64,000 nucleotides of DNA from Pseudoalteromonas luteoviolacea (GTDB lineage: Bacteria; Pseudomonadota; Gammaproteobacteria; Enterobacterales; Alteromonadaceae), in contig NZ_JAGJEH010000001.1 of NCBI RefSeq assembly GCF_018100925.1, positions 434,001 through 498,000 on the forward strand, in the 5' to 3' direction. Below are positions 1 through 9,011 of this stretch, in pieces (positions within the stretch are counted from its first letter, which is position 1; every line of letters begins with the position of its first letter). A model generated the notes under the pieces. That model made no database searches, was not told where the DNA came from, and saw only the letters and a list, made by a program, of their open reading frames with translations. A program made the position numbers and the translations under genes.

Positions 1-247
1 GGAGTGAGATTGCTTCGATCAAGCTAATGGATTGTTTTAAACCATGTTGTGCATAAGAAATAAAATGAGGGTGCAAGCTCACTATCAAAAAAAGAATAGA
101 TGATAAACCAAACGCATTTATGCTCTGGTTGTAGTTGACCTGACAGTGAGCCAAGGTGTTTCCACAATGCGGACATATGGCTCTTTGATGCTTGTCCATG
201 TGTGCGATAGACACTAAATAATCACAATGTTGGCAAGCAGTTATCAC
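1..247 (-). CDS. PqiA-like zinc-ribbon membrane protein (partial, 3' end outside window)
   Basis: Reading leftwards from a GTG at 247, about 82 codons stay open to the window edge. The N-terminus has two CxxC pairs: ACQHC near residue 4 and CPHC near residue 27. A hydrophobic stretch (FGLSSILFLIVSL) follows, starting a first membrane segment. This zinc-ribbon then membrane pattern is that of the PqiA family, inner-membrane partners of MCE-type lipid-transport proteins; the partners would lie outside the window. An in-frame stop at 257-259 limits the start to this GTG or a rarer codon; the next ATG would remove the first CxxC. The gene lies 57 bp downstream of the thioesterase gene on the same strand. 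The family call is from motif pattern only. Confidence 0.6.
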   Translation of the reverse strand, partial: MITACQHCDYLVSIAHMDKHQRAICPHCGNTLAHCQVNYNQSINAFGLSSILFLIVSLHPHFISYAQHGLKQSISLIEAISL

Positions 248-304
248 AATATAAAATCACAATAGAGATATATACCTCTATTGTGTTCCAGCATTCAAAG
301 AATA

Positions 305-1114
305 TCAACTATCAAATACCGCCACAGTTTGCCGGCTCAGTGCAACTAGCTCTCCACTGCTGGAGAAAATTTTTGCATCTTCAATACCGTATCCGCTATT
401 TGCTTGATGTGTAATTGCCTCATAACCGAACCAATCAGATAGGTTCATATCTAAGGGTTGAAGAAACTCTACGTACCAAGAAACGCTACTTGCAGGAGAC
501 GGTTTGTCGCATAGTTGCAATAAGGTCGGTGGCCATGCGTCTGCCAATGCTAAGATACTTAATTCAGGACACAAGCTCTTCGCGGGGTGTTTGAATTTCA
601 TCCAACCATGAATTTCTGTTGAGTCAGAACCACTAAAGGGCATTGCTCCGGCTTGAATATTGAGTTCGATATTTTGAATAAACGCAGGAAACAAACCTTC
701 AACATATTTGAGAGTTTGACTGCTTTTTCGCTCTTGTTTAAGTATGCGGGGTTGCTGATTTGAATCTACTTGTATTTTAGATTGCCTTTGTGTGCCGAAA
801 CAGGCAAGAGCTATGAGGCATATAGTGTCATTTTGCGTAATTCGAGTTTCAATCTGGGTAACGTTTTTGCCATGCCTTAATATCGTGGTGTTAATCGTAA
901 ATGGAGTGTCAGTTATTAGTGGCGCGACGAAATTACAATTGAAAGAAAGCAGTTTTCTCGTGACGTCATCTAGTTTCAAATACATTTGCTTTAGCATCAA
1001 CGCAGCACTCAATCCACCAAAAACGGTTCGGCCTTGGCTCCAAGTGTTTGGGACGCTTAACGTGCTTTCTTGTGCCTGTAGTTGAGAAGACGAAATTAAG
1101 GTATCAAAGTCCAT
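305..1114 (-). CDS. acyl-CoA thioesterase-like double-hotdog protein
   Basis: This 269-residue protein has the hallmark N-terminal segment of TesB-like/4HBT_3 thioesterases: a Trp-x-Gln-Gly-Arg-x-x-x-Gly-Gly motif near residues 26-35, followed by a helix running through SAALMLKQM. The second half holds a repeat of the hotdog pattern with SWYVEFLQP near residue 212. Members hydrolyse acyl-CoA thioesters in the cytoplasm; the substrate cannot be read from sequence. It starts with ATG and is divergent from dnaK, with about 220 bp between the two starts. It may be co-transcribed with the PqiA-like gene downstream. No signal peptide is seen. Confidence 0.75.
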   Translation of the reverse strand: MDFDTLISSSQLQAQESTLSVPNTWSQGRTVFGGLSAALMLKQMYLKLDDVTRKLLSFNCNFVAPLITDTPFTINTTILRHGKNVTQIETRITQNDTICLIALACFGTQRQSKIQVDSNQQPRILKQERKSSQTLKYVEGLFPAFIQNIELNIQAGAMPFSGSDSTEIHGWMKFKHPAKSLCPELSILALADAWPPTLLQLCDKPSPASSVSWYVEFLQPLDMNLSDWFGYEAITHQANSGYGIEDAKIFSSSGELVALSRQTVAVFDS

Positions 1115-1253
1115 AGTGGGTCCATGTGTTATTTTTACTCAATTAGAATATATGCTCTAAATAGATAAATACAGATTTTTTGCCTGCTTTTTGCTCTGTT
1201 CATCCTAAAAATAAAAAAAATTGAAAAAAAATGAAATTTTTTTCCACTTTAAG

Positions 1254-1283
1254 GTTGAATTAGAATTTGCCGCCCCTATTTAT
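1254..1283 (+). promoter_or_regulatory. sigma-32 (heat-shock) type promoter of dnaK
   Basis: GTTGAA at 1254-1259 is followed after 13 bp by CCCCTATTTAT at 1273-1283. This closely matches the RpoH pattern CTTGAA, 13-15 bp, CCCCATNT, as at E. coli dnaK. It lies about 50 bp upstream of the dnaK start, on the correct strand. The match and position are seen directly; use by RpoH is inferred. Confidence 0.7.
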
Positions 1284-1332
1284 CAAGTCATCTAACAGAA
1301 CAACGAATTTTTTGAGGTCGGAGAAGATTCAC

Positions 1333-3255
1333 ATGGGTAAAATTATTGGAATCGATTTAGGTACTACTAACTCTTGTGTAGCAGTTTTAGATGGTGAGAA
1401 TACGCGCGTTATTGAAAACGCTGAAGGCGATCGCACTACCCCGTCGATTATTGCATTTACAGAAGAAGGCGAAACGCTAGTAGGTCAACCGGCAAAGCGT
1501 CAGGCAGTTACTAACCCTACAAATACGCTATATGCAATTAAGCGACTAATTGGCCGTCGCTTTGAAGATGAAGAAGTACAACGTGATATCAGCATCATGC
1601 CATTCAACATTGTAAAAGCTGACAATGGTGACGCATGGGTTGAAGTACGCGGTGAAAAACGTGCTGCACCACAGATTTCTGCAGAAGTTCTTAAGAAAAT
1701 GAAAAAGACAGCAGAAGACTTCCTAGGTGAAGAAGTTACTGAAGCGGTAATTACAGTTCCTGCATACTTTAACGATTCACAGCGTCAAGCAACTAAAGAT
1801 GCGGGTCGTATCGCGGGTCTAGACGTTAAACGTATCATTAACGAGCCAACAGCAGCTGCACTTGCTTACGGTATGGACAAAAAACAAGGTGACAACGTTG
1901 TTGCGGTATATGACCTTGGTGGTGGTACATTTGATATTTCAATCATTGAAATTGACGAAGTAGACGGCGAGCACACATTTGAAGTACTAGCGACAAACGG
2001 TGACACGCACTTAGGTGGTGAAGACTTTGATAACCGTGTTATCAACTACCTAGTTGAAGAGTTCAAAAAAGAGCAAGGCATCGACCTAAAAGCAGATCCG
2101 CTAGCGATGCAACGTGTTAAAGAAGCGGCTGAAAAGGCGAAAATCGAACTTTCTTCTGCACAGCAAACAGAAGTTAACCTTCCATACGTAACTGCTGATG
2201 CAACTGGTCCTAAGCACATGAACGTTAAACTAACGCGTGCTAAGCTTGAGTCTTTGGTTGAAGACTTAGTAAATCAGTCAATTGAGCCGCTAAAGCGTGC
2301 ACTTGCTGATGCAGACCTTTCTGTAAGCGACGTAAATGATATCATCCTAGTTGGTGGTCAAACACGTATGCCACTAGTTCAGTCTAAAGTTGCTGAGTTC
2401 TTTGGTAAAGAAGCGCGTAAGGACGTTAACCCTGATGAAGCGGTAGCACTAGGTGCAGCTGTTCAAGGTGGTGTACTTTCTGGTGACGTTAAAGACGTAC
2501 TTCTTCTAGACGTTATTCCATTATCTCTAGGTATTGAGACAATGGGCCAAGTAATGACGGCGCTTATCGAGAAAAACACAACTATCCCGACTAAGAAGTC
2601 ACAGGTGTTCTCAACAGCTGAAGACAACCAGTCTGCGGTAACTATTCATGTACTGCAAGGTGAGCGTAAGCGTTCAACTGATAACAAATCACTTGGTCAG
2701 TTCAACCTTGAAGGTATTCGCCCAGCTCAACGTGGTGCACCACAAATCGAAGTTACTTTCGATGTTGATGCGGACGGTATCTTACACGTATCTGCTAAAG
2801 ACAAGGATACGGGTAAAGAACAGAAAATCACTATCCAAGCTTCTTCTGGTCTAAGTGACGATGAAGTAGAAAAAATGGTACGTGATGCAGAAGCAAATGC
2901 GGAAGAAGACAAAAAGTTCGAAGAGCTAGTTGGCGCACGTAACCAAGCTGATGCACTTGTTCACGCTACTCGTAAGCAAGTTGAAGAAGCGGGTGACGCA
3001 CTTCCAGCTGAAGACAAGACTGCAATTGAAGGTGCTTTAACTGAACTTGAAGCAGCTATCAAAGGCGACAGCAAAGAAGACATCGATGCGAAGACTCAGG
3101 CGCTTGCAGAGAAATCTCAAAAGCTAATGGAAATCGCACAAGCAAATGCACAGGCACAGCAACCAGGTCCTGATGCAGGTGCACAACAAAGTTCAGCGAA
3201 AGCAGACGATGATGTTGTTGATGCTGAGTTTGAAGAAGTTAAAGACAACAAGTAA
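1333..3255 (+). CDS. dnaK: molecular chaperone DnaK (Hsp70)
   Basis: This is the 640-residue ATP-dependent chaperone that binds exposed hydrophobic peptides and works with DnaJ and GrpE in the cytoplasm. The start at 1333 gives the canonical [18 protein letters not shown]-terminus (phosphate-1 loop); upstream in-frame codons only add non-homologous residues. A purine-rich ribosome site (GGAGAAG) precedes it. The nucleotide-binding domain (about residues 1-385) shows the [10 protein letters not shown] and VGGQTRMP motifs. It is followed by the linker DVLLLDV, the substrate-binding domain, and an acidic C-terminus ending EEVKDNK (EEVD-like tail). It is first in the dnaK-dnaJ unit, behind a sigma-32-like promoter. 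Confidence 0.98.
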   Translation: MGKIIGIDLGTTNSCVAVLDGENTRVIENAEGDRTTPSIIAFTEEGETLVGQPAKRQAVTNPTNTLYAIKRLIGRRFEDEEVQRDISIMPFNIVKADNGDAWVEVRGEKRAAPQISAEVLKKMKKTAEDFLGEEVTEAVITVPAYFNDSQRQATKDAGRIAGLDVKRIINEPTAAALAYGMDKKQGDNVVAVYDLGGGTFDISIIEIDEVDGEHTFEVLATNGDTHLGGEDFDNRVINYLVEEFKKEQGIDLKADPLAMQRVKEAAEKAKIELSSAQQTEVNLPYVTADATGPKHMNVKLTRAKLESLVEDLVNQSIEPLKRALADADLSVSDVNDIILVGGQTRMPLVQSKVAEFFGKEARKDVNPDEAVALGAAVQGGVLSGDVKDVLLLDVIPLSLGIETMGQVMTALIEKNTTIPTKKSQVFSTAEDNQSAVTIHVLQGERKRSTDNKSLGQFNLEGIRPAQRGAPQIEVTFDVDADGILHVSAKDKDTGKEQKITIQASSGLSDDEVEKMVRDAEANAEEDKKFEELVGARNQADALVHATRKQVEEAGDALPAEDKTAIEGALTELEAAIKGDSKEDIDAKTQALAEKSQKLMEIAQANAQAQQPGPDAGAQQSSAKADDDVVDAEFEEVKDNK

Positions 3256-3267
3256 TTGTTGACTGTT

Positions 3268-3308
3268 AAGGGCGCGCGGCGACTTCGCTTGACGCGCCCT
3301 TCGTGTTT
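3268..3308 (+). terminator. hairpin between dnaK and dnaJ (terminator or attenuator)
   Basis: AGGGCGCG at 3269-3276 pairs with CGCGCCCT at 3293-3300, followed by TCGTGTTTTT. The GC stem with a U-rich tail is a Rho-independent terminator. Because it sits between dnaK and dnaJ, it probably lets only part of transcription run into dnaJ. Confidence 0.75.
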
Positions 3309-3374
3309 TTAAATTTTGGCTCACAACCGAACGTAGGTTTCGGAGAGTTGTCTTGTAAGAGTAGTGTGATAACT

Positions 3375-4508
3375 ATGTCCAAACGTGATTATTACGAAGT
3401 ATTAGGTGTAACAAAAGACGCCGGTGAACGTGATATAAAAAAGGCCTATAAGCGCCTAGCAATGAAGTATCACCCAGATCGTACAGCGGGTGATGAAGCT
3501 TTAGAAGCTAAGTTCAAAGAAGTAAAAGAAGCGTACGAGGTCCTAACGGATAGTCAGAAACGCCAGATGTATGATCAATACGGCCATGCAGCGTTTGAAC
3601 AAAACGGTGGTGGAGGCCATGGCGGATTCGGAGGCGGAGCCGACTTTGGCGATATTTTCGGGGACGTATTCGGTGATATTTTTGGTGGCGGTGGTGGCCG
3701 TCGTCAATCGAGACAGCAACGTGGAGCGGATTTACGCTACAGCTTAGACTTAACGCTTGAAGAGGCTGTTAAGGGTAAAGACGTAGAAATTAAAGTGCCT
3801 ACTTGGGTAAGTTGTAAACCATGTGATGGCAGTGGTGCTAAAGCTGGTTCTAAACCTAAGACATGTTCGACATGTCACGGTGCGGGGCAAGTTCAAATGC
3901 GTCAAGGTTTCTTCGCTGTGCAGCAGACGTGTCCAACTTGTCAGGGTACAGGTCAGGTTATTTCTGACCCATGTGACAGCTGTCATGGTCAAGGTCGTGT
4001 AGAGAAGACCAAAACGCTGTCGGTTAAAATTCCGGCAGGTGTTGACACTGGCGATCGTATTCGATTATCTGGTGAAGGTGAAGCCGGTATGCATGGCGCG
4101 CCAGCAGGTGACTTGTATGTTCAGGTAACCGTGAGAGAACACCCAATCTTTGTTCGTGATGGTAACAATCTATACTGTGAAGTACCTATTAGTTTCACTA
4201 CCGCGGCGCTAGGCGGCGAGATTGAAGTTCCGACTTTAGATGGCAGAGCAAATCTTAAAATCCCTTCAGAGAGCCAAACTGGAAAGATGTTCCGTATGCG
4301 CGGCAAAGGCGTGAAGTCAGTACGCAGTGGCTCTGTTGGCGATTTAATCTGTAAGGTTGTAATTGAAACGCCTGTTAATCTTAATGAGCGTCAAAAAGAG
4401 CTATTGAAAGAGCTTGAAGAAAGCATGAGCGGAGACAGTAAAAACCGTCCTAAAGCGCAAGGTTTCTTTGATGGCGTAAAGAAGTTTTTTGATGATTTGA
4501 CCAAATAG
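3375..4508 (+). CDS. dnaJ: co-chaperone DnaJ (Hsp40)
   Basis: This 377-residue J-protein stimulates DnaK ATPase and delivers substrates. The start at 3375 gives [12 protein letters not shown], the usual J-domain beginning; upstream in-frame residues are not homologous. The J domain (residues 1-70) carries HPD (YHPDR). A Gly/Phe-rich linker follows at about 75-115. The zinc-binding domain has four CxxCxGxG-type repeats ([32 protein letters not shown]). The C-terminal substrate-binding domains are complete. It lies 119 bp after dnaK, across a hairpin, and ends just before a strong palindromic terminator. Confidence 0.97.
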   Translation: MSKRDYYEVLGVTKDAGERDIKKAYKRLAMKYHPDRTAGDEALEAKFKEVKEAYEVLTDSQKRQMYDQYGHAAFEQNGGGGHGGFGGGADFGDIFGDVFGDIFGGGGGRRQSRQQRGADLRYSLDLTLEEAVKGKDVEIKVPTWVSCKPCDGSGAKAGSKPKTCSTCHGAGQVQMRQGFFAVQQTCPTCQGTGQVISDPCDSCHGQGRVEKTKTLSVKIPAGVDTGDRIRLSGEGEAGMHGAPAGDLYVQVTVREHPIFVRDGNNLYCEVPISFTTAALGGEIEVPTLDGRANLKIPSESQTGKMFRMRGKGVKSVRSGSVGDLICKVVIETPVNLNERQKELLKELEESMSGDSKNRPKAQGFFDGVKKFFDDLTK

Positions 4509-4533
4509 TTTGGTTAACCTGTCAGAATAAATC

Positions 4534-4558
4534 AAAACGGCGCCAATGGCGCCGTTTT
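4534..4558. terminator. bidirectional terminator after dnaJ
   Basis: AAAACGGCGCC and GGCGCCGTTTT form a perfect 11-bp stem around a 3-nt loop, with A/T runs at both ends, so it can serve both dnaJ and the convergent small gene ending at 4563. Confidence 0.85.
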
Positions 4559-4562
4559 ACTC

Positions 4563-4784
4563 TCAGTCTAATATTACGAGATAATCCATATCATCGTTGC
4601 ACCGACAAACTAAATCCGGTCGGCTTTCTCCTGAAATCAGTGTTCCTGAATGACACCCTAATAGCTCGCACTTTTCATTACACGCTAGCTTGTCTGACCA
4701 AGCATTGTATTCACTGTGTAAAACAAAAATGACGGTCAAAATACTCAAAGTTACACCGATACCTTGCGCTAAGCTTGTATACAT
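4563..4784 (-). CDS. small Cys-rich membrane-anchored protein of unknown function
   Basis: A 73-residue protein with one N-terminal hydrophobic segment (about GIGVTLSILTVIFVLH). A short non-cytoplasmic part follows with five cysteines: CNEKC, a later C, then CRC. The cysteines would suit disulphides or metal binding. The start is taken as ATG at 4784 because AGGTG lies six bases upstream; a GTG at 4793 would leave no room for a ribosome site. It converges on dnaJ and shares its terminator. I do not recognise the family. Confidence 0.55.
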   Translation of the reverse strand: MYTSLAQGIGVTLSILTVIFVLHSEYNAWSDKLACNEKCELLGCHSGTLISGESRPDLVCRCNDDMDYLVILD

Positions 4785-4850
4785 GCGACGCACCTACTAA
4801 TAAATGGCACAACTCAACATCGCTGTTACAGCAAGTTTTCGCTTCTAACT

Positions 4851-4910
4851 ACCAACGCAGATTGAATCTGCTGGTATATACTACTTTAGTCGACAATTCA
4901 GTATTGTCGA
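4851..4910. promoter_or_regulatory. two inverted repeats upstream of ybaK
   Basis: GCAGATT-G-AATCTGC lies at 4857-4871, and ACCA/TGGT extend it outside a 2-nt bulge. A second dyad, TCGACAAT/ATTGTCGA with a 5-nt spacer, lies at 4890-4910. Neither is followed by a T-run, so they are more likely operator-like sites or RNA structures than terminators. They lie 134-193 bp before ybaK and 67-126 bp from the small divergent gene. The binding protein is unknown. Confidence 0.35.
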
Positions 4911-5043
4911 GCATAATTTAGTACAATTTATAGTAAAAATATCTTGGATAATAAATTGCGAATAACGTGTCGTTGTTTTAGTACTTAAGCTCTATTGAAA
5001 GCACGTTATTTTTTTGTAAAGCCATAATTAGTAAGGATTTAAT

Positions 5044-5502
5044 ATGACACCTGCAATTAACTTATTGACCAAAAGTAAAGTCCAGTTTGAAGTCTTAAAG
5101 TTTAAGCATGATCCAAAATCGCCAAACTATGCACAAGAAGCTGCAAGCAAATTAAATCTTGAAGAGTGTAAAGTATTTAAAACCTTGGTGATTGAGGTAG
5201 ATGGTGACTTATTTATTGGTATAACCCCAGCGACACAGCAGGTAGATCTGAAGTCTTTTGCGAAATCTGTGTCTGGTAAAAAAGCGCAAATGGCTGACAA
5301 AAACAGGGCGCAAAGTGCAACTGGGTATTTGCTTGGTGGGATCAGCCCATTTGCTCATAAGCGTAAAATCCCGGTTATATTGCATGAAAGTGCGAAGCAG
5401 CATCAGCAAATTTATGTCAGTGGTGGTAAAAGAGGACTAGAAATCTCGATTTGTCCCCAAACACTTATGACTATAACGCAGGCAAGTTTTGGCTCTTTTT
5501 AG
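5044..5502 (+). CDS. ybaK: Cys-tRNA(Pro)/Cys-tRNA(Cys) deacylase YbaK
   Basis: A 152-residue YbaK/ProX-family trans-editing enzyme that hydrolyses Cys-tRNA(Pro) made in error by prolyl-tRNA synthetase. Family marks are FKTLVIEVDG (strand after helix 1), a basic stretch around VSGKKAQMADK, and the glycine-rich GYLLGGISPFAHKR. This last motif places the YbaK/EbsC glycine loop and the substrate-contacting residues. The length fits the family (about 155-160). TAAGGA upstream of the ATG is a clear ribosome site. It stands alone, with inverted repeats upstream and a FadR-regulated-looking gene downstream. Confidence 0.9.
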   Translation: MTPAINLLTKSKVQFEVLKFKHDPKSPNYAQEAASKLNLEECKVFKTLVIEVDGDLFIGITPATQQVDLKSFAKSVSGKKAQMADKNRAQSATGYLLGGISPFAHKRKIPVILHESAKQHQQIYVSGGKRGLEISICPQTLMTITQASFGSF

Positions 5503-5691
5503 TCTCGACATTTCTACATCTCAAATTTTATCTTCCTAGAGACAAAAAAAATTATTTCAGCGCACACGTGTAAGCTATTAATTATCAGTAGCTTTTAAGC
5601 AAAAAACTCTTTGGGCAGTAAAAATATCGTTAATTTTTTCATTTGAGCAATTGATCTAAATTGATTTTTATGACGTAATGTAGGTATATCT

Positions 5692-5708
5692 ATCTGGTCG
5701 GATGAGTT
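5692..5708. promoter_or_regulatory. FadR-like operator at the fadE start
   Basis: ATCTGGTCGGATGAGTT closely resembles the E. coli FadR operator (AACTGGTCNGACCAGTT-type). It ends 4 bp before the fadE ATG at 5713, so a bound repressor would block transcription start or elongation, with fatty acyl-CoA as inducer. The match is seen; the regulator itself is not in the window. Confidence 0.65.
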
Positions 5709-5712
5709 AATT

Positions 5713-7965
5713 ATGAGTTTAAGAACACAACTAAGAAAAATTTTGCCAAGCATTTCAGTTACAGAGCAAGAAGCTTTAGATGCGGGGGATGTATGGTTAG
5801 AAGGCTCTATCTATCAAGGAAAACCAGATTTTTCCGCTTTACGTGCTGTGACCGAAGCGAAATTGTCGGCTGACGAACAGGCGTTTTTAGACGGTCCTGT
5901 TAAAGAACTAATGGCGATGATTGATGAAAATCATATCCAAAATTCTAAGCACTTACCTGAACATATCTTAGAGTTTTTGAAGAAAGAGCGCTTTTTCTCT
6001 CTTATTATTCCAAAGCAGTATGGCGGCCTGGAGTTTAGCCCGTACGCCAACTCAACCATTGTTGGTACGATCGCAACCAAATCTTCTGCGGTCGCTGTGA
6101 CAGTGATGGTACCAAATTCACTCGGTCCAGGTGAGTTGTTGCTGCACTATGGTACGGCTGAGCAGCAGGCGCATTATTTACCACGACTTGCCAATGGCCG
6201 TGACATTCCATGTTTTGCTTTGACTAGTCCAGAAGCAGGTTCTGATGCGGGTGGCATTCCTGATCAGGGTATTGTTACAAAGGGTATGTTTGAAGGCAAA
6301 GAGGTACTTGGTCTAGAAGTAACTTGGGACAAGCGATATATCACACTCGCGCCGATAGCTACGGTACTTGGCCTAGCCTTTAAAGTGTTTGATCCAAATG
6401 GCTTACTTGGAGGCAAGGAATCCTTGGGCATCACCTGTGCTTTAATCCCTAAATCTCACCCGGGTGTAGAGCTTGGCAATCGCCACGATCCTATGGGTAT
6501 TCGATTCTACAACGGTACAACGCGTGGTAACAAAGTATTTATTCCGATGGATTTCATCATCGGTGGACAAGAGAATATCGGCCGTGGTTGGCAAATGCTA
6601 GTAAGTTGTTTAGGAGCTGGTCGCGGTATTTCGTTGCCTGCACTAGGTGTCTCGACGAGCCAAGTGGCATTGAAGTCGGCATCTGAGTATGCAGCGGTAC
6701 GTGAGCAATTCGGATTGGCAATTGGTCAGTTTGAAGGGATCCAAGAGAAGTTAGCAGATATTGCTGGTAAGGCTTTTTTACAAGAATCAATGCGAGTTTT
6801 AACAACTGAAGGCTTAGGCATGGGTCTAAAACCGTCTGTTGTAACAGCTATTGCCAAGTATCATATGACGGAGTTGGGTCGTGATGTGCTTGATTCTGCT
6901 ATGGATATTCTTGCAGGTAAGGCAATTCAAACGGGGCCACAAAATACTTTGGCAAGCGGTTATGTTGCACAGCCTATCGCGATTACAGTCGAAGGCGCGA
7001 ACATTTTGACTCGTAACTTGATGATATTTGGCCAAGGTGTGATGCGGTGCCACCCTTATTTGCAAACAATGGTCGAGTCTATCCACAGTGAAGAGGCAAA
7101 TGCAGACAAAGAATTCAATAAAATTTTAAGAAAAACGGTTGGCTACAGTATCGGCAATGGATTTCGTGCATTCAAACTTGGCGCGTTTCCATTTTTGGCG
7201 TCAGGTTCATCTTCTTTACCGGAAGTTGTTCAATATGAAAAAGCAGCACAGCAGTTGGCGTCCAAACTTGCTGTTTATGCAGATTTCTCGTTGCTCGTTC
7301 TAGGTGGTAAGTTAAAGCAAGCCGAATTACTATCAGCAAGACTTGGCGATGTGATGAGCTTTGTTTACGCTGCAATGGCATCAATTCGATACTATGAGCA
7401 AAAAGTGTCACAGCAAGATAGGGCGCAAGCTGCACCTTATTTTCACTATGCGACACGGTATGCATTGATGGAAGCGGAAAAGGCACTTCATAAGTTCTTG
7501 GATAACTTCCCGAGCAAAGCTGCAAGACGTTTTATGCGTATTGCGACCATGAACTTTTCGCATCGTATGCCAAAAATTAGCGACGATATGATCAGAGAGC
7601 TAGCAAAAGCCGCACAATTAGACACTGATTTTAAACAGCAACTAACGCATTTGGTTAAGCCAACTGAAGGTGACGGACACGATATCAATGAACAGGCTTA
7701 TAAAGCAAAGATGGGGTGTTTGGAGTCGCTAGCTAAAGTGAAGAAGTCACTTAAAAAACGTGAAATAAAGGCGGGTGTTAGTTTCGGTGATACATTAAAC
7801 AATGCCTTTGTTGCGAATATCATCAATGAGCAAGAATATGTGAAGTTGGTAGATTATAATCGCAAGCGTGAAAAAGCGATTCGAGTGGATGAGTTTGATT
7901 TTGACTTAAATTTAATCCAAGACTCAAAGGAAGTAGACTCTGTTAAATCTGTCGTTAATCAATAA
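5713..7965 (+). CDS. fadE: FadE-type acyl-CoA dehydrogenase
   Basis: A 750-residue flavoenzyme for the first step of fatty-acid beta-oxidation (acyl-CoA to trans-2-enoyl-CoA). The acyl-CoA dehydrogenase core occupies about residues 70-460, with the FAD/substrate motif FALTSPEAGSDAG near 175 and VEGANILTRNL near 425. The long C-terminal domain (DUF1974) marks FadE rather than short AcdB-type enzymes. E. coli FadE is somewhat longer (814), the difference lying mostly at the N-terminus, which here lacks membrane segments. A FadR-like site overlaps the leader. The gene is transcribed alone; the next gene follows after a hairpin. Confidence 0.9.
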   Translation: MSLRTQLRKILPSISVTEQEALDAGDVWLEGSIYQGKPDFSALRAVTEAKLSADEQAFLDGPVKELMAMIDENHIQNSKHLPEHILEFLKKERFFSLIIPKQYGGLEFSPYANSTIVGTIATKSSAVAVTVMVPNSLGPGELLLHYGTAEQQAHYLPRLANGRDIPCFALTSPEAGSDAGGIPDQGIVTKGMFEGKEVLGLEVTWDKRYITLAPIATVLGLAFKVFDPNGLLGGKESLGITCALIPKSHPGVELGNRHDPMGIRFYNGTTRGNKVFIPMDFIIGGQENIGRGWQMLVSCLGAGRGISLPALGVSTSQVALKSASEYAAVREQFGLAIGQFEGIQEKLADIAGKAFLQESMRVLTTEGLGMGLKPSVVTAIAKYHMTELGRDVLDSAMDILAGKAIQTGPQNTLASGYVAQPIAITVEGANILTRNLMIFGQGVMRCHPYLQTMVESIHSEEANADKEFNKILRKTVGYSIGNGFRAFKLGAFPFLASGSSSLPEVVQYEKAAQQLASKLAVYADFSLLVLGGKLKQAELLSARLGDVMSFVYAAMASIRYYEQKVSQQDRAQAAPYFHYATRYALMEAEKALHKFLDNFPSKAARRFMRIATMNFSHRMPKISDDMIRELAKAAQLDTDFKQQLTHLVKPTEGDGHDINEQAYKAKMGCLESLAKVKKSLKKREIKAGVSFGDTLNNAFVANIINEQEYVKLVDYNRKREKAIRVDEFDFDLNLIQDSKEVDSVKSVVNQ

Positions 7966-7978
7966 ACGATAAGAACAT

Positions 7979-8008
7979 ACGCCCAAATTATTTATATAAT
8001 TGGGCGTA
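7979..8008. terminator. hairpin after fadE
   Basis: ACGCCCAA and TTGGGCGT frame an AT-rich extension of the stem (ATTAT/ATAAT). The stem is strong, but no T-run follows directly on the plus strand, so it may protect the mRNA end or terminate weakly. Confidence 0.4.
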
Positions 8009-8044
8009 TCATATAAACTGCATAAAAAAGCGAACGGTTTTTTT

Positions 8045-8998
8045 ATGCAGCATTCTCTTTACTCACACTACCTTAACTCTCTCCAAACACATGAACAAAG
8101 TGCTCAGGCCTTATGGAATGGCTGTGGATTCTTGGATAAATTCCAAATTGGTTCTTGTAAATATGCGGTTAAGCTGAGCAAGGTACCTGATGATCTCAAA
8201 CATGTAAATATTCGACAGACTCCCTTTTCGTTGCAAAGAAAAGTACGGAGTTATGTTAAAGAGCAGTATTTTTACACGCATTATGTCGAAAGCTTGCCTA
8301 TGACGTGTCACACACCGAAGGTAATTGAGCTACATGAATTTGATGGGACTTTTGTCACGTTATTGGAAGATTTTGAGCAACGAGGTTTTCATAATAAGGC
8401 TGATGCAAATAGTGGTGATATTGAGCGTACTCTAAAATGGCTAGCGGGGTTTCATGCAAATTGGCTACGTGTTGGAGGAGGTGAGTCTTCATTTGGTTTA
8501 TTGGGTTATGGTAATTACTGGCATTTAAAAACTCGACCTGACGAATTTGAAAAGATGCCAGCTTCGTCATTAAAGAGTGCGGCCCATGCAATCAATGAAA
8601 AGCTCGATGCGGTGACATTTAAAACGCTGATCCATGGCGACGCTAAACTGGCAAACTTTGCGTTCAATGATACGTCAGTGATCGGTTACGATTTTCAACA
8701 TACAGGTATTGGATTAGGCCTCTCTGATGTGATGTTGTTATTTACAACTGTGTTAGATTCAGAGCAACTCAGCTCTTGTGCATCAAATCTTTTAGATATC
8801 TACTTTACAGAGTTAAGAGAGCAGATTAAAAATCAAAACGTGACAATTGAGGTTGATCTTTTGGAAAATGAGTGGCGAGAAAGTTGGTGTTTTATATGGG
8901 CCGATTTTCATCGTTTTTTGGCAGGTTGGAAGCCTGAACACCCTAAGATCAATCAATATATGAAAACCCAAACGCAACTCGCGCTTAGCAAATTATAA
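8045..8998 (+). CDS. aminoglycoside/choline-kinase-like phosphotransferase
   Basis: A 317-residue protein with the kinase-like phosphotransferase core. The catalytic loop LIHGDAKLANF (Brenner motif HGDxxxxN) lies near residues 196-206, and YDFQHTG replaces the usual IDF/DFG metal-binding motif about 16 residues later. The layout best resembles the ecdysteroid-kinase/choline-kinase/APH group; the substrate is a small hydroxylated molecule that cannot be predicted. The start is placed at ATG 8045; a TTG at 8000 lies within the fadE hairpin and would add unrelated residues. It is followed after 13 bp by an EamA transporter and is probably co-transcribed with it. Confidence 0.7.
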   Translation: MQHSLYSHYLNSLQTHEQSAQALWNGCGFLDKFQIGSCKYAVKLSKVPDDLKHVNIRQTPFSLQRKVRSYVKEQYFYTHYVESLPMTCHTPKVIELHEFDGTFVTLLEDFEQRGFHNKADANSGDIERTLKWLAGFHANWLRVGGGESSFGLLGYGNYWHLKTRPDEFEKMPASSLKSAAHAINEKLDAVTFKTLIHGDAKLANFAFNDTSVIGYDFQHTGIGLGLSDVMLLFTTVLDSEQLSSCASNLLDIYFTELREQIKNQNVTIEVDLLENEWRESWCFIWADFHRFLAGWKPEHPKINQYMKTQTQLALSKL

Positions 8999-9011
8999 GT
9001 TAGTCACAAAT

